From NCBI GenBank assembly GCA_045604945.1, contig JAZUPA010000130.1, positions 1 through 12,179 on the forward strand: a stretch of DNA of 12,179 nt, read 5' to 3'. The DNA comes from JAISGQ01 sp045604945 (GTDB taxonomy: Bacteria > Bacillota > Clostridia > Oscillospirales > Acutalibacteraceae). Below, piece by piece: positions 1-5,456 of this stretch. Every line of letters begins with the position of its first letter. The stretch's first letter is position 1. The notes below the pieces were generated by a model. It worked only from the letters and a program-made list of their open reading frames with translations, was not told the DNA's origin and did not search any database. Made by a program: the position numbers and the translations under genes.

Positions 1-817
1 GCTCATGGAGTACCTGCAGTGTAGTTTCATCCGCATGGAGAACGTCTCTTGTGAGCAGTTCTCGGTGTAGCTGCTCATACACAGGAGCCAGGCAATCCTC
101 AGTCGCTTTCAAGATCCAGTTGGACATAGTCTGTCGGCTCAGGTGGATACCCTTCCGTTTAATTTCCTGCTCCTGCCGATACAGCGGGCTGCCCATAACG
201 AATTTCTGGGTCATGATATGGGCAATGGCTTCCGGTGTAGCAAAGCTGCCGGGGATGATGTTCTTCTCCCTGGGTGCTTTCACAACGGGAGTTTCGATAT
301 CTTCCTTGTTGCAGTTCTGGCAGGCGTAGGTGTAGTAGACATCTTCCCGGACTACCATCTGAGCAGGGACGATCTCCAACGTGCGGACCACTTCCTTGCC
401 AATCTCTGTCATGGTATCGCCGCACTGGGGACATACCAGATCCTCGCTCTCCAGACGGTGTTCTACCTGCTTCGTGGGCATATCTTCCGGGATATTATCC
501 AGCGTATATTCGTGCTTCTTGTGCCGCTTGTGGGCGGCTACAGCCGTAACACTCTCTTCTGCTTCTTTCTCTGCGGCAGAAAAAACTTCGGCTTCATTGG
601 ACAGGAAGCTGAGCTGCTCCATAAGGGCATCTTCACTCTTCTCGGAAGATGCGCCGAACTGTTTATGACGGGCAAGGCGCAGAGCTTCCATAAGTACATC
701 TACACGGCTTTCAAGCTCAGAGATTTTCGTTCTCTGAGCCTGAAATTCTTCATATTCCGCGCGGGAAATGGTGACCATTTCTGCGTTGCTTGTCTGGAAT
801 CTATCTGTCTTTTTCAT
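1..817 (-). CDS. tnpC: IS66 transposase TnpC, N-terminal 272 codons (partial)
   Basis: This is the DDE transposase of the IS66 element, read from 817 leftward and cut by the window edge. The start at 815-817 gives MKKTDRFQTSNAEMV. Around residues 20-45 there is a heptad-like leucine/coiled-coil stretch (EFQAQRTKISELESRVDVLM), as in the IS66 leucine-zipper domain. It is followed by RLARHKQFGASSEK, a family signature. A zinc-binding segment comes next, with CPQCGD and then CQNCNK about 35 residues later. The first catalytic aspartate of the DDE domain is visible near the left edge in HADETTLQVLHE. No clear Shine-Dalgarno sequence precedes the start. The gene begins 53 bp after the tnpB stop, so translation may depend on tnpB transcription. 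The family normally has about 500-550 residues, so roughly half is outside the window. Confidence 0.93.
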   Translation of the reverse strand, partial: MKKTDRFQTSNAEMVTISRAEYEEFQAQRTKISELESRVDVLMEALRLARHKQFGASSEKSEDALMEQLSFLSNEAEVFSAAEKEAEESVTAVAAHKRHKKHEYTLDNIPEDMPTKQVEHRLESEDLVCPQCGDTMTEIGKEVVRTLEIVPAQMVVREDVYYTYACQNCNKEDIETPVVKAPREKNIIPGSFATPEAIAHIMTQKFVMGSPLYRQEQEIKRKGIHLSRQTMSNWILKATEDCLAPVYEQLHRELLTRDVLHADETTLQVLHE

Positions 818-869
818 ACATTTATTATACCATATATGTACTAAAAAGTACAGAAAAACATACTATTTC

Positions 870-1226
870 TCACACTATCTCCAGACCGGAAACAGGCTTG
901 TGCGCCTTTGGCTGGTCCACACTTAAGCCCTCCATGATCCAGCGGTATTGCTGAGGCGTCAGGACCCTGGCTTCGCTTTCTTTCCGGGGCCACTGGAAAG
1001 AACCAGACTCCAGGCGCTTGTATAACAGGACAAATCCGTTTCCCTCCCAGTACAACGCCTTGATTCTATCCCGACGTCTGCCGCAGAAGAGGAACAGTGT
1101 ATTGGTGAACGGATCCAGATTGAACTGCTGCTGGACCAGTGCAGCTAGGCCATCTGTCCCACGGCGAAGATCCGTGTAACCGCAGGCGATATAGACCCGG
1201 TCGGCACCGCTGAAGTCGGTCAGCAT
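870..1226 (-). CDS. tnpB: IS66 accessory protein TnpB (Orf2 family)
   Basis: This is a 118-residue protein of normal length for IS66 TnpB. Family signatures are clear: the N-terminal VYIACGYTDLRRGTDGLAAL, then NTLFLFCGRRRDRIKALYW and GFVLLYKRLESGSFQWP. The protein is required for transposition of several IS66 elements, but its biochemical role is not firmly established. Its start overlaps the end of tnpA by 7 bp, which suggests translational coupling. No broken frame or missing segment is visible, so the gene is presumably functional. Confidence 0.94.
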   Translation of the reverse strand: MLTDFSGADRVYIACGYTDLRRGTDGLAALVQQQFNLDPFTNTLFLFCGRRRDRIKALYWEGNGFVLLYKRLESGSFQWPRKESEARVLTPQQYRWIMEGLSVDQPKAHKPVSGLEIV

Positions 1227-1552
1227 GACTTTAAGATCCGCAGCACTGTTTCCACAGTAGCTGCATCTGCACCGTTACATATATCTGCTTCTGCACCCGC
1301 AATGCGGACAGTTACTGCCACATTGCTACAACGGACATGCTGCACCGGTGTGACTTCTGCAAACTGAATCTCCTGCTGTGCCTGAGCCATCTCAAATACC
1401 CGCCGCTGCCACTTGTAGTAAGTCTGCTCGCAGATGCCGTTTTCCCGGCACCATGTTTTAACATTCTGGCCGCTACTGCGGCACTCCGAGATCCTTCCGG
1501 TCCACAGAGCCAGTTTGTTCTGCCCATTGAGTGTTTGTAAATCCTTGCTCAT
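1220..1552 (-). CDS. tnpA: IS66 accessory protein TnpA (helix-turn-helix)
   Basis: This is a 110-residue protein. Its N-terminal half has the IS66/IS3 OrfA-like helix-turn-helix region (LWTGRISECRSSGQNVKTWC, then ICEQTYYKWQRRVF), which is expected to bind the IS ends. The C-terminal part (VAVTVRIAGAEADICNG, then VETVLRILKSC) matches the usual TnpA tail. The start at 1552 is preceded by a G-rich Shine-Dalgarno (CGGGGG, 7 bp away). That site lies inside a long inverted repeat and would be paired in RNA made from outside the IS. The stop overlaps tnpB. This is the first gene of the IS operon. Confidence 0.92.
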   Translation of the reverse strand: MSKDLQTLNGQNKLALWTGRISECRSSGQNVKTWCRENGICEQTYYKWQRRVFEMAQAQQEIQFAEVTPVQHVRCSNVAVTVRIAGAEADICNGADAATVETVLRILKSC

Positions 1553-1556
1553 GAAA

Positions 1557-1620
1557 ATACCCCCGTATCTCGGATAGTATACGCGACTGCCATATACTAT
1601 CCGCTACTATACGGGAGTAT
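1557..1620 (-). promoter_or_regulatory. Long hairpin covering the tnpA ribosome binding site
   Basis: There are two nested inverted repeats. The outer arms are 1557-1568 and 1609-1620, pairing at 12 positions; the single DNA mismatch becomes a G-U pair in the minus-strand RNA. The inner arms are 1571-1581 and 1593-1603, 11 perfect pairs around an 11-nt loop. In minus-strand RNA the tnpA Shine-Dalgarno G-run is in the outer stem. The inner arm also holds a TATACT that could serve as a -10 on the minus strand (1576-1581), although no good -35 goes with it. Pairing is read directly from sequence; the regulatory role is inferred. Confidence 0.6.
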
Positions 1621-1667
1621 TGTTTCACACCGGCAAGCTTACCGCAAGTCGCCGCTAGTTTTGACGC

Positions 1668-1817
1668 TTACGGTCTGACTACAATCGGGCAGATAATGCC
1701 GTATTCTCTTATACTCTCGGTGAGTACTCTCAGCTCCTCATCCTCTTTCACATGAAAGGGATTTTCGGGAAAGCTGTGCAGGTCGGAGATTGGTATTGAT
1801 TTGATTATTTCGCTCAT
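1668..1817 (-). pseudogene. ParB-like nuclease-domain gene, interrupted by IS66 after 49 codons
   Basis: Reading left from ATG at 1817 gives MSEIIKSIPISDLHSFPENP, then FHVKEDEELRVLTESIREYG, then IICPIVVRP. This is the N-terminal motif of ParB/Spo0J-like proteins (the segment leading to the GxxxPIxVRP box). The next codon is TAA, made from the GTAA end of the IS66 element. The ParB-derived sequence is therefore 1672-1817 and the stop is contributed by the IS. The start is 2 nt after the relaxase stop, and its ribosome binding site (AAGGAAG) lies inside the relaxase 3' end, so the two genes were translationally linked. The remaining ParB sequence should lie beyond the IS, outside this window. 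Such ParB-like genes often sit next to relaxases in Firmicutes mobile elements. Confidence 0.8.
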
Positions 1818-1819
1818 TC

Positions 1820-3166
1820 TTATCTACTTCCTTTCGTTCTGTCCTTGTTTCTGCCTGATCTGAATTGCATTTGCTGCTCGGTTTCTACACGAATCAGCTC
1901 TTTCATTCGGCTAATATTGTCCTCTATCGCCTGTGCAGTGCCAATATCCTTGCGAAGTACCTTTATCTGTGCGGTAAACTCTCTGCGCTGCTGGCTATAT
2001 TCCTCTTTCTGTTTCGGGTCGCTGCATCGTCTGCGGCGGTTGTCGATATGGGAACGAGCCTTGACGAACGTATCCATCTGTGACTGCCGTTCCTCCCGAA
2101 ACAGAGAAAGCTCCTCGACAGTACCGATTTTGTGTACCGTGAGGATTTTCATTTGTTCTACATATTTATCGAGCTTCATCAGCTCATGCCGCATTTCCGG
2201 CGAGAGTGGCTTGTGCTGTTTCTCTTTTGGCAATACACCCAACTTGTAGCAGTAGTGAAGATACAGCGCACGAAGCCCTGTGACCTTCTTAACCTTTTGC
2301 AGACTGCCCCGAAACCGCACTCGGTGAACGGAAAAAGAAACGGGGATTTGTATTGGCTTGTATCGGTAGTTGCCTACCATGATTGTATGATAGAGATTCT
2401 TGGGTGCGTACTCACTGCCGAGACTGTCCATACGAACAGGATATTTCCATCCCTGCGCCTTTATGGTCAGGTGTCCCGTGTGTGATATCTGAATCTCGTA
2501 CCCTAGCTTACCCATGACCTGCAAGAAAATCTGCCAAGAAGCAGATGTCAGCACAGCGGCTTCAATGTCCTGTCTGGCGATGTTGTATCTTGTAGGCTTG
2601 CCTGCCTTTTCGTCCTCGAATATCTTTCGGGGTGTCTTTGCGTGGGACGGTTCTTCGATTACCGACAAGCCATACTCACGGCATAGCTCGTCCGAGGCTT
2701 CACGCAGAGCGTAATACGATGCTCGGTTGCCGTTGAACTTTCGTCCGTCAGCAAAGGAAACGGAGTTCAGCACAAAATGATTATGACAGCAGTCGGTATT
2801 CAGATGCGTTGCAACAAGCACCTCATACCGGTCGCCCCACAATCGTCTGGCAAGCTCAACGCCAATCTGATGGCATTGTTCTGGCGTTACCTCTCCCGGC
2901 TTGAAGCTCTGATATGCGTGGTGGGCAATTACGCCGTGTTCCTTGCCGAATCTGCGCTTGGTAAGGCTCATCTGCTCAAAAGCACTTTCGGCAAAGCAGT
3001 TGATGCCGGTAACGAACAGTCGTCGCTCGGTCTTTCTGTCGTCGGAGGCGTAGTCAATAACATCGCACAGCGTTGCTTCGGGATTGGCGGTCTTTTCAGG
3101 GTTCTCTGCGTACTCAACAAGCCTTTTGAGATTATCCCTTACTGGCCATATCTTTGTTACTGCCAT
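1820..3166 (-). CDS. Relaxase/mobilization nuclease (MOBP-like, MobA/VirD2-type)
   Basis: This 448-residue protein should nick oriT and stay covalently attached to the transferred strand during mobilization. The start gives MAVTKIWPVRDNLKRLVEYA. Tyr19, in the VEYAENPEKT motif, is the likely nicking tyrosine. The metal-binding triad is visible at His121-Asp125-His128-His130 (ATHLNTDCCHNHFVLNS), which is motif III of the relaxase family. From about residue 320 the protein is rich in charged, probably coiled, helix (KLDKYVEQMKILT onward) and ends in a basic tail (GRNKDRTKGSR). The length is typical of relaxases in small Clostridia elements. It starts 3 bp after the mobC stop and is followed after 2 nt by the ParB-like gene, so the three form one minus-strand unit. 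The frame is intact. There are no type IV secretion genes in the window, so transfer would need help from elsewhere. Confidence 0.92.
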   Translation of the reverse strand: MAVTKIWPVRDNLKRLVEYAENPEKTANPEATLCDVIDYASDDRKTERRLFVTGINCFAESAFEQMSLTKRRFGKEHGVIAHHAYQSFKPGEVTPEQCHQIGVELARRLWGDRYEVLVATHLNTDCCHNHFVLNSVSFADGRKFNGNRASYYALREASDELCREYGLSVIEEPSHAKTPRKIFEDEKAGKPTRYNIARQDIEAAVLTSASWQIFLQVMGKLGYEIQISHTGHLTIKAQGWKYPVRMDSLGSEYAPKNLYHTIMVGNYRYKPIQIPVSFSVHRVRFRGSLQKVKKVTGLRALYLHYCYKLGVLPKEKQHKPLSPEMRHELMKLDKYVEQMKILTVHKIGTVEELSLFREERQSQMDTFVKARSHIDNRRRRCSDPKQKEEYSQQRREFTAQIKVLRKDIGTAQAIEDNISRMKELIRVETEQQMQFRSGRNKDRTKGSR

Positions 3167-3169
3167 CTG

Positions 3170-3457
3170 TCATCCGTCCTCCCAAGCGCAGGCTTTCTGC
3201 AAGGCTATCGCCGCATTGCGAAGATCGGCGGCAAGCTCGCTCTTTCCGATAGCGGTCAGTTCGTCATGAACGCTGTATATCACGCCCATCAACCTGCCTA
3301 CTTCGATGGGTGATAATGCTTTGGGCTCATAACCAAGCAGCAGCTTTCGAGCGTACTCCGAAATACTCAAACTGCACCGGCGAGCATTGCGGATTACCTG
3401 TTCTTTCTCGTTTGGATATAGTCTGATGTGAATTTCCGATTGTCTGTTTCGCAACAT
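3170..3457 (-). CDS. mobC: Mobilization protein MobC (relaxosome accessory)
   Basis: This 95-residue protein matches the bacterial mobilization protein MobC family. The N-terminal half is a ribbon-helix-helix-like DNA-binding segment (SEIHIRLYPNEKEQVIRNAR, then CSLSISEYARKLLLG). It continues with the typical EVGRLMGVIYSVHDELTAIG helical part. MobC proteins bind oriT next to the nick and help the relaxase open the strands. The gene lies between the candidate oriT (upstream) and the relaxase (3 bp downstream). This is the classic order for a mobilization operon. The ribosome binding site AAAGGAGC precedes the ATG at 3457 by a normal distance. Confidence 0.9.
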   Translation of the reverse strand: MLRNRQSEIHIRLYPNEKEQVIRNARRCSLSISEYARKLLLGYEPKALSPIEVGRLMGVIYSVHDELTAIGKSELAADLRNAAIALQKACAWEDG

Positions 3458-3479
3458 TTGTCAGCTCCTTTGTTTTGTG

Positions 3480-3560
3480 TATATTCGGGGATGTAAGGGG
3501 CTTGCCCCTTCCTTGATGACGGTCGAATGACCGTTGTCCGGCGAAGTGGTGACACAAAGC
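3480..3560. other. Candidate origin of transfer (oriT) with two perfect hairpins
   Basis: Between the Cys-rich small gene and mobC are two perfect palindromes close together. The first is AAGGGG-CTTG-CCCCTT at 3495-3510 and the second is ACGGTC-GAAT-GACCGT at 3519-3534. They lie just upstream of mobC, where oriT sits in MobC/MOBP systems. A GGGGC-loop-GCCCC hairpin beside the nick site is common in Gram-positive oriTs. The nick itself is not identified. Several short frames run through this stretch, but none has the look of a protein gene. Confidence 0.55.
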
Positions 3561-3605
3561 CCATGCTCGCTACAAAGTAGGACACCTCTGAATCGTGTTA
3601 TGCGG

Positions 3606-3803
3606 TCAGGACGCTGCATTGTACTTTCGGTGTCTGTATCTGCCTCGTTTTGAAACATACAACGGACAATCAATGATGGTGCATCTGAAAGTCTGCTTGC
3701 AGTCGTTTGAGCATTTACGGCAAAGCTCATTGTACTGCCTGCGTCCTTTTTCGTTGATGAACAGTGACCACTCCAGCTTCTGTTTCTTGCTCAGCCTTGG
3801 CAT
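3606..3803 (-). CDS. Small Cys-rich conserved protein of mobilizable elements
   Basis: This is a 65-residue basic protein starting MPRLSKKQKLEWSLFINEKG and ending in an Arg/Lys-rich tail. It contains five cysteines spaced C-x2-C-x3-C-x5-C-x4-C (LCRKCSNDCKQTFRCTIIDC). This suggests a small zinc-binding module able to contact nucleic acid. A strong ribosome binding site (GGGAGGT) lies 7 nt before the ATG, which is the main reason to accept so short a gene. It sits immediately upstream of the oriT-like region and mobC, on the same strand. Similar short proteins are familiar from this position in Clostridia mobile elements, but I know of no assigned function. A link to relaxosome assembly or regulation is inference from position only. 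Confidence 0.72.
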   Translation of the reverse strand: MPRLSKKQKLEWSLFINEKGRRQYNELCRKCSNDCKQTFRCTIIDCPLYVSKRGRYRHRKYNAAS

Positions 3804-3892
3804 CTTGCTTACCTCCCTTCATGTGTATTGATTTGGTGCAGATTTAGCGGATCATTTGCGCTGTGAGAGCTTATTTATCATTGGATAAGGTC

Positions 3893-3922
3893 GTTATACT
3901 CTTTTAGAAATTTGCTATTAAA
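3893..3922 (-). promoter_or_regulatory. Possible promoter for the Cys-rich/mobilization genes
   Basis: The minus strand has TATAAC (3898-3893), five of six matches to a -10 hexamer. It is preceded after 18 nt by TTTAAT, only a weak -35. It lies about 90 nt upstream of the Cys-rich gene and just downstream of the terminator at 3928-3956, which would isolate this unit from the ribbon-helix-helix gene. Confidence 0.3.
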
Positions 3923-3927
3923 CGCAG

Positions 3928-3956
3928 AAAAAGGTGCCGAATATCAGCACCTTTTT
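3928..3956. terminator. Intrinsic terminator, symmetrical, serving the ribbon-helix-helix gene
   Basis: A perfect 10-bp stem is formed by AAAAAGGTGC (3928-3937) and GCACCTTTTT (3947-3956) with a 9-nt loop. The A/T runs at the stem base give a U-tract in either direction. It lies 24 nt past the stop of the minus-strand gene at 3980-4165 and separates it from the mobilization genes. Confidence 0.8.
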
Positions 3957-3979
3957 CATAAACGGTATTCAATTATGAT

Positions 3980-4165
3980 TTAGTCGTTGTCAGGCTCAAG
4001 AACAATCTTGCCGTGTTCAGCTTCGTATTCAGCAATAAATTTGAGCATAAGCTGAATAATCTGGCTGTTTGCCGAGCGTCCTTCGTATTCACTTACATAT
4101 CTGAACTTTGCAAGAATTTCACCATCCACTCTCAATCCAAAGTGTTTCTCGTTACTCTTGTCCAT
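3980..4165 (-). CDS. Small ribbon-helix-helix (Arc/CopG-like) DNA-binding protein
   Basis: This 61-residue protein starts MDKSNEKHFGLRVDGEILAK. A beta strand (KHFGLRVD) is followed by two helices (EILAKFRYVSEYEG, then SANSQIIQLMLKFIAEYEAE). This is the Arc-type ribbon-helix-helix layout, in which dimers bind short operator repeats. The ATG at 4165 is chosen because GGAGG (4177-4173) is 7 nt upstream; a TTG two codons earlier would be only 1 nt from it. The gene diverges from the SLOG gene, and the shared 113-bp spacer carries phased repeats that would suit autoregulation by such a dimer. It is followed by a strong terminator. It may also be a relaxosome or copy-control factor of the element. 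Confidence 0.75.
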   Translation of the reverse strand: MDKSNEKHFGLRVDGEILAKFRYVSEYEGRSANSQIIQLMLKFIAEYEAEHGKIVLEPDND

Positions 4166-4212
4166 ATTCAATCCTCCATAAAGCTATATTAACTTTATTT
4201 TAGACTTACATC

Positions 4213-4241
4213 TTGCATTAAAACACAAACAGAGTTATTAT
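4213..4241 (+). promoter_or_regulatory. Promoter of the SLOG-domain gene
   Basis: TTGCAT (4213-4218) and TATTAT (4236-4241) are separated by 17 nt, close to a vegetative consensus. The predicted start of transcription is near 4248, about 30 nt before the ATG at 4279. The -10 box is inside the first of the two operator-like repeats. Confidence 0.6.
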
Positions 4242-4260
4242 AGAGTTATTCTAACTCTGT
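4229..4260. promoter_or_regulatory. Operator-like repeats in the divergent control region
   Basis: AGAGTTATT occurs at 4231-4239 and again at 4242-4250, an 11-bp period of about one helical turn. In addition ACAGAGTTA (4229-4237) and TAACTCTGT (4252-4260) form a 9-bp inverted repeat. The repeats cover the -10 box and start of the plus-strand promoter. The geometry suits a dimeric ribbon-helix-helix repressor such as the neighbouring protein; binding itself is inferred. Confidence 0.5.
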
Positions 4261-4278
4261 TATTTTCTGGAGGACGAT

Positions 4279-4746
4279 ATGGACGCAACGAAAGATATCA
4301 CTTGCTGTGTGACCGGACATAGAGATATACCTGAGAACAGTCTTGAAAGTGTGCTCGACAGACTTCGTGTCGAGATAATTTCCGCAATCGATGATGGATA
4401 CACTCATTTTATCAGCGGATTTGCAAGAGGTATTGATTTAATTTTTGCAAGCATCGTTGCTGAGCTGAAGGCTGAATACGATATATCTCTTGAAGCTGCA
4501 ATACCATACGATGGTCGGATGAACACGCCTGACACCGAGTTTCATGCACTGATAGCCCACTGCGACAGAATAACAATACTCAGCGACCACTATTCAAAGA
4601 AATGCTTTGCCGTTCGCAATCGTTACATGATCGATAGGTCTCAGCGAGTTATCGCAGTGTATGACGGAAGACGCAAGGGCGGAACAGCTGCAACATTGAA
4701 ATACGCTTCAACTCATAACTGTGAAGTAAAGTTGGTTAGTGTATAG
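4279..4746 (+). CDS. SLOG-domain protein (DUF1273/YspA-like)
   Basis: This 155-residue protein resembles SLOG-superfamily (LOG/DprA-related Rossmann) proteins of the DUF1273/YspA type. Visible motifs are an N-terminal strand ending in CVTGHR (residues 10-15), the FISGFARGIDLIFASIVAEL segment that forms the nucleotide-binding loop and helix, and a C-terminal VIAVYDGRRKGGTAATLKYA. Members are thought to bind or process nucleotide or nucleotide-sugar ligands, but no reaction is firmly known for this branch. GGAGG lies 5 nt before the ATG. The gene is transcribed away from the mobilization module and diverges from a ribbon-helix-helix gene that may repress it. Such genes are frequent passengers on Firmicutes mobile elements. 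A role in host interference or stress signalling is conceivable but unsupported here. Confidence 0.8.
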   Translation: MDATKDITCCVTGHRDIPENSLESVLDRLRVEIISAIDDGYTHFISGFARGIDLIFASIVAELKAEYDISLEAAIPYDGRMNTPDTEFHALIAHCDRITILSDHYSKKCFAVRNRYMIDRSQRVIAVYDGRRKGGTAATLKYASTHNCEVKLVSV

Positions 4747-4906
4747 TCGACATAAAATATAGATTCGTACCCGCTGGGAGCGTGAGATAACCGTCCCCGA
4801 TGCAAATATTTCTATTTCCGTCGCCGTTCAGTTCCTTTCTTCGGCTGGTATAAATATATTCTCAGGCTTACTGCGCTCATTCTTATTTCTTTTTGGTTGA
4901 GAGAAG

Positions 4907-5242
4907 TCAGGAATTGCGATTTTGAGAAGTCTGAACAGAAGATACATATATCATAGCCGGTCTGCCTTGCCCTCGTTTTCGCCTGCGTATCAGTCCGGCC
5001 CGTTCAAGCTCTGCAACAACACGGCAAGCCTTTCCTGTGTGGCAGTTCAGAACACGGCACACATCGCTTATGGAAAAGAAAATAAACAGTTCGCCGTTCT
5101 CATCATGCCAACCGTTCACTGCGGATAGCCTTGAGCGGTCGTCCATAAGTGCATAAAGCAGTTTTGCATCAGAGGTTAGAGCCTTATATTCTTCATTGCT
5201 GAACAGGCACTTGGGGATTCGGACAAATGCGTTGGCTGACAT
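4907..5242 (-). CDS. Replication initiator RepA-like winged-helix protein (short, possibly frameshifted)
   Basis: This 111-residue protein starts MSANAFVRIPKCLFSNEEYK. It continues with LTSDAKLLYALMDDRSRLSA, then NGWHDENGELFIFFSISDVC and RRRKRGQGRPAMIYV. This is the N-terminal winged-helix domain of the replication-initiator-A family common on Firmicutes plasmids and integrative elements. It has a strong ribosome binding site (AGGAGG, 9 nt upstream). The family is often longer. Just before the stop, another frame opens that reads DFSQPKRNKNERSKPENIFI and stops at 4828-4830, so a small indel near 4910-4916 may have cut off a short tail. If functional it would support replication of the excised element or regulate it. 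It lies between the recombinase cassette and the mobilization genes on the same strand. Confidence 0.72.
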   Translation of the reverse strand: MSANAFVRIPKCLFSNEEYKALTSDAKLLYALMDDRSRLSAVNGWHDENGELFIFFSISDVCRVLNCHTGKACRVVAELERAGLIRRRKRGQGRPAMIYVSSVQTSQNRNS

Positions 5243-5320
5243 GGTGGCTCACCTCCTTATAAATCAAAAAGATATTGTTTACGCACATTTGTATATTGGA
5301 TTTTTCGGTGATAAGAAAAT

Positions 5321-5356
5321 AGCGCAGTCGAGAGTTTTTACACACTTGACTGCGCT
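5321..5356. terminator. Hairpin terminator between recombinase and repA-like gene
   Basis: AGCGCAGTC (5321-5329) and GACTGCGCT (5348-5356) form a 9-bp GC-rich stem. In plus-strand RNA it can extend to 12 pairs through a G-U pair. T-rich DNA follows on both sides: ATTTTCTT after the stem on the minus strand, and GAAAATTTTT on the plus strand. It would stop transcription leaving the recombinase gene leftward, and it lies 47 bp outside the left 26-bp inverted repeat. Confidence 0.65.
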
Positions 5357-5402
5357 GAAAATTTTTAATCTGTATATATTGAGGTTTGTTGTTGGTGTAG
5401 CC

Positions 5403-5428
5403 TGATTTTCTCGCAGAATTAAAGATTC
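5403..5428 (+). repeat. Left 26-bp inverted repeat of the recombinase cassette (candidate recombination site)
   Basis: This 26-bp sequence begins TGATTTTCTCGC and ends AAAGATTC. It recurs as a perfect reverse complement at 6837-6862, and the two copies enclose the recombinase gene. The site, with its right flank, contains CAGAAT (5414-5419) and ATTCTG (5425-5430) as inverted arms around a 5-bp centre. This resembles the arm-spacer-arm core used by tyrosine recombinases. Identity stops abruptly on both sides. It begins 29 bp past the recombinase stop codon. Confidence 0.85.
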
Positions 5429-5456
5429 TGACATAAAAAGCTAAAAATCAGCTTGG

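Larger units (their letters stand above)
1..1671 (-). mobile_element. IS66-family insertion sequence, one end (truncated by window edge)
   Basis: Three consecutive minus-strand genes in the order tnpA, tnpB, tnpC, with a 7-bp tnpA/tnpB overlap, are the standard IS66 arrangement. The upstream end is placed at 1671 because the minus strand there begins GTAAGCGTCAAAACTAG, and GTAA is the usual IS66 terminus. An unrelated ParB-like reading frame also ends exactly at this point. The other terminus lies beyond the left edge, so the 8-bp target duplication expected of this family cannot be checked; on this side it would be 1672-1679. The element looks intact as far as it is visible. Confidence 0.9.

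Noticed and set aside
143..844. A 233-codon plus-strand open frame
   Set aside because: It lies fully antisense to the IS66 tnpC frame, has no ribosome binding site, and its protein has no recognisable features; the minus-strand product is a clear transposase.
3394..3730. Overlapping minus-strand frames of 63-89 codons through the oriT-like region
   Set aside because: They overlap mobC and the Cys-rich gene in other frames, lack convincing ribosome binding sites and cross the two hairpins; they are best explained as chance frames in the transfer origin.
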